Below are positions 45,700 to 55,714 of a stretch of 64,000 bases of DNA, piece after piece (the first letter of the stretch is position 1; each line of letters opens with the position of its first letter). The notes under the pieces are model-generated. The model did no database searches, had not been told where the DNA came from, and saw nothing but the letters and a program-made list of their open reading frames with translations. The DNA comes from Aldrovandia affinis (lineage: Eukaryota; Chordata; Actinopteri; Notacanthiformes; Halosauridae), in the NCBI GenBank assembly GCA_029706075.1, contig JAINUG010000085.1, forward strand, positions 2,877,392-2,941,391, in the 5' to 3' direction. The translations under genes were made by a program, and so were the position numbers.

Positions 45700-46150
45700 T
45701 CAGGGCACCATGTCCTGCTAGAGTTGGGAGTTAAGGAGCTGAAAGGTGAGGTGAAGGTTCTGAGGCAAGAAAAATTGAATTTAGAAGCACACTAGATGAG
45801 ATCAGGGAGGCCATGACAAGGGAGCTGGCAGAGGTCAGGAATGAGCTGAGGCAAGAACTGTCAGCAGTTAGGGTGGAGCTCCAGCACAAAGACAACATCA
45901 TCCAGGGTCTGAGGGAACTCTCAGTGCCTGAGTCCCTCACTGCCACCAACTCCCCTCATTGAATCTCCCCTGCCCATACTGGCTCAAGTCATCATACCAG
46001 CAAGATCAGACACAACTTCACCAGGAAAGACTGCCTAGTCATTCTCACAACACTGCCTCTCTGAAGAACCAACGGAGCTATGCTGAGATTGTCAGAGGAA
46101 AAATAGACATGGAGGCATCTGAACTGAACAGGATAAGGAATAAGTAAAAA
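45700..46150 (+). pseudogene. Broken coiled-coil ORF1/Gag-like remnant
   Basis: The plus strand reads as a strongly charged heptad-like helix (VKELKGEVKVLRQEKLNLE, then REAMTRELAEVRNELRQELS and VELQHKDNIIQGLREL). After a Pro/Ser-rich linker it ends in NQRSYAEIVRGKIDM. A coiled coil, a proline/serine linker and a (K/R)SYAE.V motif are seen in first-ORF proteins of several retrotransposon lineages. I did not find a reverse transcriptase or zinc knuckles beside it, so the parent element is unknown. It is broken in several places and treated as a fossil. Confidence 0.45.
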
Positions 46151-46154
46151 TGCA

Positions 46155-47810
46155 TTGATAGCATTTTTTTATTTGATAAATGTAAGAAAAATATATTTTT
46201 TAACATTGTAACAATGCTTTTGACAAATAAATAAATAAAGAAGTTAATTATAAATGGCATTAAATTCTAATTGCTGCAGTTTTTTTTCCAATACATTTTC
46301 CACGCTGTTCCATCTTATTTGGTAGCCAACTAGCCAACAGAGAGGAACAATGGGAACTGTTTAGGATAAAGCTGTGCTATGATCATATGGATGGCTCTTA
46401 ATGAATGGAGGTCTGTGATTATTCAAATGAGGTAATTATTTGTCAATTACTTTAGTTTCTGAGAGCAATAACCCTGGTTCAGGTAGAGACTCTAAACTAC
46501 TTAGTAAGAGTAATGAACCACACTAAACCATGAAAGACAAACATAATGAGACTGAAAGTCATGTCTCCAGAAGAGGGGCATTCCTTAAAGGGCAACTGTA
46601 CTGTAACCTTAGAGACCAAATAAACACCGATGTCGACTGCGGTGTCATCAACATCCACAGTGTAGTCAGTTAGTGTTCAAGGAATGCAAGATTGCTTCAA
46701 CTTTATATATTCATATATGTATCTGTATGAATGCCTTTTCTCCAAAATATATTTACCCATATAATTGGGCTGGAAATAATCGCAACAACCCACTGCTTTT
46801 GGGTTTACAAACATCTTATACAACTCACAAAAAACAACAAAAAGGACTCTCATATTAAAGTGTTTCATGGATATTAATGTACTGTGAGGAATTTGTAACA
46901 GTGGAAAGCAAAAAGGAGATGATAATGTTGAAATTGAAAGGTATCCTGAGCCCCATCACTTAATTAACGCGAGAGGCTGACAGCGCAGTGCAATCTAAGA
47001 ATAATAAAACAGGCCAATCCCATTGGTTCCACTCCAGTATTCTGCTGTTCATAAAACTTTATACTAGAAAAGCTTCTGGGAGCTGGAGAGACACCATGGA
47101 GACAATAATTCAATTGGCATTCTTAAACGTATTATTCCAAGGGCCTTCATTTGCCTGATTCTTCATCCATTTTAAACGCCTTTCAAATAAAAGGGGTTGC
47201 AGAGCAGAGATAAAAGCACTTAATTTGATGAAAAGGGGGGGGGGGAGGGCTCGGCTTTGTGGGGCTGCCTGGCCCTTGTTCCGCACACGTGAGAGTGCAT
47301 GCATCTCTCGGTGTTGACAATTGAGATTGCCTAAACGCGTTATAGCACGGTCCACCTTTCCGATTTACTGCCCCGTGACAAAGAACAGTTTGGTCTATTA
47401 AATAATTTATGATTGCGTGTTCAATTGGTGAATGGGCGAGGCAATATCGAGTTAAAAGATCAATGCGTCTACAGGAGAGGATGCCGTTCTTTATAGGGGC
47501 ACATATATTGCAGCGTGTTTGCTGGGTTTTGTACCAAAGTGGAATGCAGGTTTTATTCTTGGATTTTAGACACTTGAATACCTCGCTGACGTTTACAATT
47601 TGCACATGGTGTAGGAGAATGAAGGCGTGGCTAGTGTACCCAAGCATAAGTGTAAACGGAAGGTATCAGATTTATTGAAAAGCGAGAGCGCTGACAAGCT
47701 TTGAAGAGAAGCGATCGATGTTGCACTCACACTACGCGACGTAGTCCTGTTTTATTTCCGTGTAAGCTGACACATTCCCACCAAATGCTCTGGCCTCTTC
47801 TCTTTTCCCA
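46155..47810. other. Gene-free stretch
   Basis: Unique DNA; a G run at 47236-47245. The 154-codon minus frame at 47183-47647 has no recognisable domain and overlaps frames on both strands, so I do not call it. Confidence 0.5.
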
Positions 47811-47814
47811 GAGT

Positions 47815-47980
47815 AAAATCATTAGTTTTAATTTGGTTTCATAAACAGCGTTCTAGCACCGTGGCTCCCATTCATAACAGCCCTGATTTTAATTACCGTT
47901 AATTATAATTTGCATAAAGCTTTTTAGCAAACGATTCCTGAAGCGCCTGTAATAATTACGCATGTAAATTAATGTTAAGC
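47815..47980. promoter_or_regulatory. Candidate homeodomain/POU-rich enhancer element
   Basis: Within 165 bases there are ATTAGTTTTAATTTGG, TTTTAATTACCGTTAATTAT, AATTTGCATAAAG (octamer-like ATTTGCAT core), GTAATAATTACGCATG and GTAAATTAATG. Such clusters of TAATTA and ATTTGCAT in otherwise ordinary sequence are typical of vertebrate conserved non-coding enhancers. Function and conservation are inferred from motif density only. Confidence 0.4.
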
Positions 47981-47984
47981 CGAC

Positions 47985-50010
47985 AGAGGGCTGAGCATGG
48001 AAGCATGTGGTAAGTGAAGGTTTTTCTAAACAACAGATAAGCAGAGGTCAAACAGAAATAACAAAAAAGGAGAGATATTTGTGAATGCTTCCATGCAAGT
48101 TCTGAAAATGTTAGCAACAAAGAGTTTCACTTCAGTGCTACAGTTATTTGATTCATAATCAAATAGAATAAAAGTGCATTCAATCAATCAATATTCGGGC
48201 TGTATAATTTGAATATAACTTCAATTTTATAATTTGCTGTTGATCATAAAATGTTAGATGTTAAAATATCATTTTTGACAGGATTATTAATTAAAATTAA
48301 GATGTTTATTGAACAAAAAAGGCAAGCTGAGCTTGCATTGTGGAAACATTACAATGGGAACAAATGCTGGAACAAGAGAGTTCGGTGTGAGCTTCATTAT
48401 GGTCTGTCTTATGTGATTCACATATACCCACACTGCTGTGTGCTTCAGCTGTCATGATTGGCCACTCATGAAGGTTGTTTTTCCCTTTTAAAATGGGCCC
48501 TTACTTTAAAGCCAGGTGCACAAAGGGCATCCATAGCAACGCGTTGTGTACTGCCACGTGTGGCTACACTATTGTTGCTGTTCAGAGGGGTAGGGGAGTC
48601 TGATGAGGATGAATACAATACGGTGAACATGGGGGCATAATTCCACCTTGCTTCACAACTGTGGAAGAGAGAAAATGTTGTAATGAGAATTTGACATTCT
48701 GACAATTTCTGGGTCTCATGTTCCTGTCTTCAGGCTGAGGTACCAAAGATATTCTGACCAGATGTACTGACCAGATATTCATCTCCACTGCACTTCCTGA
48801 AATATAGAGTTCTGACTGATAACAGGATCTTAAAGTGCTGTCTGTATTTCTATGCTAGCCATTCCATGAGGACGGAAGCCATTGCGTCTTCAACTACTAA
48901 TGATTTTCATGACGAGTCAGAAAATTTGAACTCTTTGAGGTTTAACAAGGACAGAGGCATAATTTAAATGTTAAGCATATGAAGCTGACTATCTGGTAAT
49001 TATAGTCGATCTGTGGTGGTACAGAACAAATAGTAGAGTAGATGAGGACCAGGGTTTCTGTGTCTGAAATGGGGTCATAACTAAAACTGGTTCTAAAATT
49101 GCTGTGTCTGGTTTTCCCCCTTTGTTATTTGTGCAGTAGTCTATAAACATATCCATCATGCTCATTTGGAACCTCTTCCTTCACTGATTTTTGTTGAGAC
49201 TGGGTGGCAGAGTACATGCTTGGCTGCTGGCTGTGTGACCGCACCACATACACAGAGCATGTTAAATCTGTATTTGGGCCAGTGCTAAAGAAACCGACTT
49301 TCCAGTCGTAAAATTGTGGAGTCAGTGTTGCACATTAGCAAGTTTTTCTGTGCTGAGGTAGACAGTGACCCTGCAATAGTGCAGTGCTCCCATCAGGGAG
49401 AAGTCTCAGTGACCCTGTACACATGAGCGATTTAAGAATAGCAGACCCGCCGTAGTTAGCCAGAATATTTTATATTTACTGCTTATCTTAAAACATTTGC
49501 AAATCTTCCCAGATAATGACTAAATAATGCATTTATGGGCATCGGTTGATCAACACATATCTTACTTTGTAGAACATTGCTCTGAGGAACCCACTTACAT
49601 TTGGTATGTATGTGTTTATATACGTACTACCCAAATGTAATGCACAGCATATGCCACTCTCGGCACGTAACTGCATGCATGAATGCCAAAAAAACCCTCT
49701 TGCGTGGTTTTGTGTATTAGTCTGTACATACCCTGATGTGATGTCTGACATCGCCTTGGCCTCCATCCCACCACCTTCTATTTCTATCACAATGGCAGCT
49801 CCACCGTTCTGCTTTCAAGGCCACTCGCTGCCCTTTCTGTCGTTCTTAATGAACCACTCAGCTCTCTCCCATCCAAGGCTAAACGTCCTGGCATAATCCA
49901 CCACCTTCATGAATTTACATAATTTCGGAAAAACGGGAATAGAAAACCTTGAGCGCAGCTTTTAATGCAATTCTATAGGTCTGAACACTGGCTGACAGAG
50001 GGCAGATTTG
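47985..50010. other. Gene-free stretch
   Basis: No transposon or exon recognised. Short overlapping frames around 48458-48788 and 49533-49896 occur on both strands without family resemblance. Confidence 0.5.
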
Positions 50011-50014
50011 TCCT

Positions 50015-50205
50015 CAAGTCCATTTTGCGTCAGGGCAGCTTACACCTTACAATTTATGTAGAGCTGGATATTTACAGAAGCAATTCAGGTTAAGTACCTG
50101 CCCCAAGAATAGGAAGTAGTGCAATGTACAACGTGGGAATGAAACCTGCAGTCTTTCGGTCACAGGCCTGGGTCCTTAACCCTTACACCAGAGTCTCTTG
50201 TTTGT
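50015..50205 (-). mobile_element. V-SINE-like tRNA-derived SINE, decayed
   Basis: Minus-strand order: a tRNA-like head (CTGGTGTAAGGGTTAAGGAC, then a degraded B box GCAGGTTTCATTCCCA), the core motif GGTACTTAACCTGAATTGCT followed by TGTAAATATCCAGCTCTA, then AATTGTAAG. This core is the conserved centre I associate with fish V-SINEs. The terminal LINE2-type tail is missing or decayed. Confidence 0.65.
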
Positions 50206-50394
50206 GTGTTAGATAACACTGAGAAAAAGAACTTCTGTTTATGGACTTGTATTTAGATGATGTCGGAAAGGGCCACTGTTGTGAGAAGTAAGTAAGGATG
50301 TGTGTGTGGGGGTCAGGGGGTCAAGGTTACAAGGTCACTTGCTAAACCACAGGATTGCATGCCGTATTTTAAAAATAACGCAGTTCAGAGTTGT

Positions 50395-50565
50395 GTGTAG
50401 GGTGGGCGATGAGACACAGACAACTCGGCCGACTGAATCCCTCCCTCCCAATTGGTTACTGCCAATTATGCGTTGCCCCATGTGGCTGCTGACCACAGTA
50501 ACAGTGGCATGGTCTGGATTCAATACAAGACCGTGGCACTCATCCACACGCTTGTTTCACTATTG
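50395..50565 (-). repeat. tRNA-headed SINE-like repeat, copy 2
   Basis: Minus strand: TGGATGAGTGCCACGGTCTT, B-box-like GTATTGAATCC, a body with GGCAACGCATAATTGGCAGT and GTCTGTGTCTCATCGCCCAC. These match copy 1 at 1140-1575 across the head and middle. The 3' third is missing. The 105-codon plus frame here is a shadow. Confidence 0.6.
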
Positions 50566-50569
50566 CATA

Positions 50570-52365
50570 AGTATAGGCTACATAGGCTTAGTTCAGGTAT
50601 TTGACAACAGATCTTAGTTTTTTCCTGTGTTGTGCTAGTCTCTACTTCCCCATGTTTTGTCAAAAGTTTTGGGTTTGGTATTGAATCTTCTTCTTCCTGT
50701 CTGAACTGACCTGCCTCTCCTCCTTGCCTTGGGGATTCCATTCCAACGCTTGGTGATTTATGTTGGGTGTTGGACTATGTACATTATTATGCCATCCTAT
50801 CCACTACAGTTTTCCTTCTTTTATGGAGTGCTGGATTTAATGATGTGTGCTTTTCCGCTATAGGATAGTATTGAGCACCTTGTCTGGCCATTTGATGTTA
50901 AGTGTCTGTCAATTAATTGACAAACATGGAGAGTGAAACCATTTTAAGTGGTTCCTCAATCATGAATCATAACTGTCAAAAAAAAGATCTGAACTTGCAG
51001 CAGATTAGTAAATATGTATTTCATTTTTATAATGTAAAGATATAATCTAACACTTGCACAATGGTTGCTGTTCTTGTGTGCTATGCAGTGCCAGTGACTG
51101 AGTGAAGCCCTTCGATTGCACAGATGGTTGTAGTACAGTATTTATAATGAACTGTTGTACATTGTTTATGTTTTATGGGTAAGACACCTCACAATGTGTA
51201 TCAAAGCACACAGTAACAAAGCACTTTTTAGTGGGCTTAAGGCCTGGGCTTGCTTCCACAATATTATCTACTATGAAAAAGAAGTCCTTACCATATTGAG
51301 ATCTGTTATATTAACAAAAATATTTGGCATCAAGCCCTGTCTACTGTACAGTAAACACAATAGTTTTCTAGAATAGTTTTCTAGCAGACTCAGTGGATTG
51401 GCTCAAAGTGGATGTTTGAAAAATCAAGTCCTGTCATTGCTGTTCGAATGCAGAAGTGCAGATTAACACCCACTCTGAGTGTCCAGTGTGTGGTTTGAGG
51501 CGGTTAAAGGACATGGAGACCGGAGAATGATTATGAGGTTAGAAGCGTGCAGTGGACTGGACTGTGGGCCTTTCTTGAAGACTCTGCTTTAATGTGCAAT
51601 GGGACCTTACACGCCGCCGCGCTTGTACAGACAAACAGGCATTCAAATGAACAGCTAATGTACCTATACAGTACAAATAGACATTCACAGAATATGGGAA
51701 AACCCTGCTGAGAAAGTACTAGACAAAACATTATTTGTGGCAAAAGAGCACTATCGAGGCTATGGCTTTGGAGTTAGTGCTAGTGCTTTTCAGTCTGTAA
51801 TCGGAGCCAAGCTTTTACCGCAGGTGTTGATCTTTCTGATGAGAAAGCACAATTTTCCCACACTCCACAGCACAATGCCCCGGTTGTGCATGATTTCTCC
51901 AATCAGTTGGCCTCTTGTGGGGCACCATGCCTAGTACAGGAAGGGTTTACATTTGAGTGAAGGCCTAGTGCATTGCTGACGCTGGTCCAGGCTTTCTAAT
52001 AATCGTACAACCCACTGTAGATTCCTCATTCGTCTTTCATATAATCAGTGCAATGAAATGCATTCATTTATAAAAATTATAATTATAAATAATTGTAAAA
52101 AATAAATGTGACAAAGACGATATAACTTAAGTCCTTGTTAGCCAGAAGAACCGAACTTCACTTAATGTCAGGGTGCTTATGACACATTGATATACGAAAC
52201 CATTGTCAAATCAAAGGATGTAAAAAAAATAAAGAATGAGGGGGTACATTTTTCAAAGAAACAATTCTTGTGTGTAATCCATTTGCTGCTATCAATGATT
52301 GGCAACGACCACTGGCATTGGTGTGACTAGTGTTTTTCTCTCTCTGTTAAATCAAACACACTCCT
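50570..52365. other. Gene-free stretch
   Basis: Mostly unique AT-rich DNA. The portion near 51500-51960 is balanced and motif-rich and could be a conserved element. Confidence 0.5.
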
Positions 52366-52368
52366 CAG

Positions 52369-52542
52369 CAAAAAATGTACATTCTTTTTCAGTTTTTGGT
52401 AACCTAAACTTTTTTTTTTAAACCTCTGACAGTTTACCGCTTACCTTTGTACCATTTCAGGTTATTCACTGGACTTGAACTGCGTAAATTTCAGTAAAAA
52501 CTGGAAAATGGGGGTGTTCTAAAACTTTTGACCGGTAATGTA
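52369..52542 (+). repeat. Orphan right end of a Tc1-like element
   Basis: It matches 33280-33441 nearly base for base (TTTTTGGTAACCTAAACTTT at the left, CTAAAACTTTTGACCGGTAA and TGTA at the right end). Only the right terminal repeat is present, with no transposase of that family attached. It abuts a fragment of a second Tc1 family. Confidence 0.8.
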
Positions 52543-52549
52543 TATACAT

Positions 52550-52685
52550 CGGCATGTTTGGCATCAAAGGAGGGATGCATACAAGGAAAAGCACCTTGTA
52601 CCTACCGTCAAATATTGTGGTTGCTGCCAGTGGTCCAGGGGCTCTTGTTAAGATCAATGACATAATTAATTCCACCAAATACTAG
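52550..52685 (+). pseudogene. Transposase fragment of a second Tc1 family
   Basis: The plus strand reads RDAYKEKHLVPTVKYCG, then after a small frame change PGALVKINDIINSTKY and DI, the pattern AYKEKHL.PTVKYGGGS...GPGALVKING.MNSTKYQDIL of another fish Tc1 family. It lies between the first and second catalytic residues, so no catalytic residue is kept. It is truncated on both sides. Confidence 0.65.
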
Positions 52686-53590
52686 GACATTTCATGGAGG
52701 ACTGGAGTAAAGTCATCTTCTCTGATGAGTCCAATTTTCAGCTTTGCCCAACACCTGGTCGTCTAATGGTTAGACGGAGACCTGGAGAGGCCTACAAGCC
52801 ACAGTGTCTCGCACCCACTGTGAAATTTGGTGGAGGATCGGTGATGATCTGGAGGTTCTTCACCAAGGCTGGAATCTGGCAGATTTGTCTTTGTGAAGGA
52901 CGCATGAATCAAGCCACGTACAAAGTTATCCTGGAAGAAAACGTGCTTCCTTCTGCTCTGACAATGTTCCCCAACTCTGAGGATTGTTTTTTCCAGCAGG
53001 ACAATGCTCCATGCCACACAGCCAGGTCAATAAAGGTGTGGATGGAGGACCACCAGATCAAGACCCTGTCATGGCCAGCCCAATCTCCAGACCTGAACCC
53101 CATTGAAAACCTCTGGAATGTGATCAAGAGGAAGATGGATGGTCACAAGCCATCAAACAAAGCTGAGCTGCTTGAATTTTTGCGCCAGGAGTGGCATAAA
53201 GTCATCCAACAGCAATGTGAAAGACTGGTGGAGAGCATGCCAAGACGCATGAAAGCTGTGATTGCAAATCAGGGTTATTCCACCAAATATTAATTTCTTC
53301 CTAAGTTAAAACATTAGTATTGTGTTTAAAAATGAATATGAACTTGTTTTCTTTGCATTATTAAAGGTCTGAAAACACAGAATCTTTTTTGTTATTTTGA
53401 CCAGTTGTCATTTTCTGCAAATAAATGCTCTAAATGACAATATTTTTATTTGGAATTTGGGAGAAATGTTGTCAGTAGTTTATAGAATAAAACAAAAATG
53501 TTCATTTTTACTCAAACACATACCTATAAATAGTAAAACCAGAGAAACTGATCATTTTGCAGTGGTCTCTTAATTTTTTCCAGAGCTGTA
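52686..53590 (+). mobile_element. Tc1-like transposon, 5'-truncated
   Basis: The element begins inside its transposase gene and runs to a complete right end, GTGGTCTCTTAATTTTTTCC followed by AGAGCTGTA at 53590 on a TA. The inner terminal repeat region contains AATAAATGCTCTAAATGACA. The left terminal repeat and the N-terminal half of the gene are gone, so it cannot transpose. Confidence 0.85.
52694..53293 (+). CDS. Tc1/mariner transposase, catalytic C-terminal part (partial)
   Basis: A 199-codon open frame with the complete DDE catalytic domain of a Tc1 transposase, the enzyme that cuts and pastes the element at TA sites. The first Asp is D11 (FSDESNF), the second D103 (QQDNAPCHTA) and the Glu E138 (SPDLNPIENLW), with 34 residues between the last two: the DD34E signature. 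GGGSVMIW (46-53) and the C-terminal ESMPRRMKAVI..QGYSTKY are also typical. Full-length enzymes are about 340 residues; the paired-like DNA-binding domain is missing, and the ATG is internal (MEDWSKV continues the family's W.MEDW). The intact frame suggests a fairly young copy. Expression is not expected. Confidence 0.85.
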   Translation: MEDWSKVIFSDESNFQLCPTPGRLMVRRRPGEAYKPQCLAPTVKFGGGSVMIWRFFTKAGIWQICLCEGRMNQATYKVILEENVLPSALTMFPNSEDCFFQQDNAPCHTARSIKVWMEDHQIKTLSWPAQSPDLNPIENLWNVIKRKMDGHKPSNKAELLEFLRQEWHKVIQQQCERLVESMPRRMKAVIANQGYSTKY

Positions 53591-53604
53591 TATATATAAA
53601 GTAT

Positions 53605-53622
53605 ATGTGTGTGTGTGTGTGT
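53605..53622. repeat. Short (GT)n microsatellite
   Basis: A GT run of about 18 bases just beyond the Tc1 end, after a TATATATA stretch. Confidence 0.85.
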
Positions 53623-53624
53623 TT

Positions 53625-55565
53625 TTCCTTCTTCTTTTTCAATATACTTCCATGATTATAATTGGCAATTCGTTATTTTTCCTGCCCTCCCCTGGAGTCC
53701 TTCCAGCGGGAGCACATGAGCTCTTTCAACACAATTCAGTGCTCCAGGCGATATGGAGGAGCCCCAACTGAGCCACAATGGAGGAGAGATAATCGCCATG
53801 GCAACATGAGGCTTTTAGGTAAAAGGCTCAGTGGCCTCTCCTCTCTAATTGATTAAAAATAAGGCTCAAAATAGCTAAATATAATTGTGAAGTGGAGCAG
53901 TTGAGCTCGTGGACGACTTAATTATGGCTGTAGCAAGAAGTTGATTGAAGGGAAGTGATATAATGTGATTTTGTATAATTTGGAGCGTCACACTAGAAAG
54001 AAACCAAAAATTGTTGGGAAGAATGTACATTTTTACAAGCATTCTATTTGAAGTTCAATGGGCAATTATTTCAACTCACAACTCACAACTCATTTGGTCT
54101 GTTCTGAAATATACAATACTACTTTCAAAATGATATTGTGTTGTATGTGAACCTTTCATTTTTATCATATATTTAAATTGGCATGTTATCTCATTATTAG
54201 CTTTACTGAGAGTACCTTTATAATAGGCCTATCATTGTGGATTAATGTACTAAATAAGAGCCAAGGGAGTCAAACCTCCCTATGCATTCTGCAAAATCAG
54301 GAATCACACTTGTTTCATTTTTGCTGGAAAACTGCTTTGCCAAGTACAAGGTTAATTAAGATTCGAAGCGGATTTAATTAATAGAGGATTGCAGCATGTA
54401 ACATGCACTTGGACTGGAAAAAAAAATGTTTTTAAGTTAATTATTTGGGGGAAGGGGTGTCAATATTGCATTCTTAATTGGACCTGGCTTCAAGCTGTCC
54501 TGCTCATTATATCTGAATGTTATAGAGATTTAATGACTAGCTGTTGTCCACCACCGAAATCAAATTCACACCAGTGTCTTATTGACATCCCATGCATGCT
54601 GAGTCCTTCTATGGCCACCACAGCCAAGTGTGACCAAGACAAGGGCACGGCCATATTTCATCCATATTTTCTATTTTCCCTTTCATACACATGATTCTTT
54701 CATTTATTATTTTTATTTTTATTTTTATTTTTATTTTTATTTTTATTTTTATTTTTATTTTTATTTTTTTTTATTTTTATTTTTATTTTTATTTTACTAT
54801 TTAATGCAAAGCTTCTCTACTGAATTGGAGTTCAACATCCTCTTTAATTCATGTGAATATGGAATTATTACATGTGTTGCATTTAATTCAGATAAATCTA
54901 AATATTGACTGACTGTGTAATATTAGAGTGTGCCAAGTATGGTGTATGATTGGTACAGTATTGGATACCTATATCATAGTTCTATCTCAGTACTAACATT
55001 ATATATCTGGACCAGGGACTGTCGTTCATTGTATATGTTTGCTGATCTGATGTGTTTGAACAGTAATATTTAATATTTTTGAGAAGGAAACTAAAAATAA
55101 ATATGTGGGGTGCCAAAATTAAATGAACATGTAGTTCTGAGTACTGGGCGATTTCAGACAGAAAGGTAGGTTAGAAGAAATACTTCCCTATTTTGGGGCT
55201 CCGGGTCTCAAAGGCAAAATAAGCATTCAGGACCACACACATGCTCCACAACTTGTTGAAATATTATTCATCTATGGCAGCTGACCAAGCAGAAAGATTG
55301 TAATCTCTCCAAACAAATGGATTCACCGAAAGATCTGATGAAAAAGCTCTGCTGCAGTAATCAACAGATGGCCAGTTCTTTGGGTGTCATTTTTTATTAC
55401 TTGAAAAATAGTGTACGGATATATAAACATGCGTGTTTTATTGAATCTTTACTCAAAGGGGGAATTATCCATGGCCCTACAGAATATTTGTGTTTCAAAC
55501 AATTTTTTAAACAAAACAACAGATTTACACATTATTATTATTTCTTGTTGCTGTCTGAGAACTTA
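53625..55565. other. Gene-free stretch
   Basis: The segment 53655-53960 is GC-balanced and non-repetitive, a possible conserved element. The rest is AT-rich and contains the pentanucleotide tract listed separately. No exon is supported. Confidence 0.5.
54705..54796. repeat. (TTTTA)n microsatellite, about 17 units
   Basis: An ATTTTT repeat of six-base units (with one interruption near 54767) over about 90 bases. Counted as a TTTTA/TTTTTA family tract; it produces the Tyr/Phe-rich spurious frame at 54630-54908. Confidence 0.9.
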
Positions 55566-55567
55566 TT

Positions 55568-55712
55568 TTTTATGCTTCTTCTCCCTTTTATCTCCCAATT
55601 TGGAATGCCCAATCTTATGCCGGGCTCGCTGCAATCTAAACTGTCAATTGGATTCGATACCAGACTGTGGGACTCATCCACACACAAAGGATGAGCCACC
55701 CAGCAGCCCCTT
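55568..55712 (-). repeat. tRNA-headed SINE-like repeat, copy 3 (internal deletion)
   Basis: Minus strand: GGATGAGTCCCACAGTCTGG, B-box-like GGTATCGAATCC, then directly the 3' part GGGCATTCCAAATTGGGAGA and an AGCATAAAA end. The middle ~250 bases seen in copy 1 are mostly missing. Frames across it (55317-55881) are shadows. Confidence 0.6.
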
Positions 55713-55714
55713 GC

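Noticed and set aside
47183-47647. 154-codon minus-strand frame
   Set aside because: No recognisable domain, an overlapping frame on the opposite strand, and a composition that follows the local DNA. Most likely chance.
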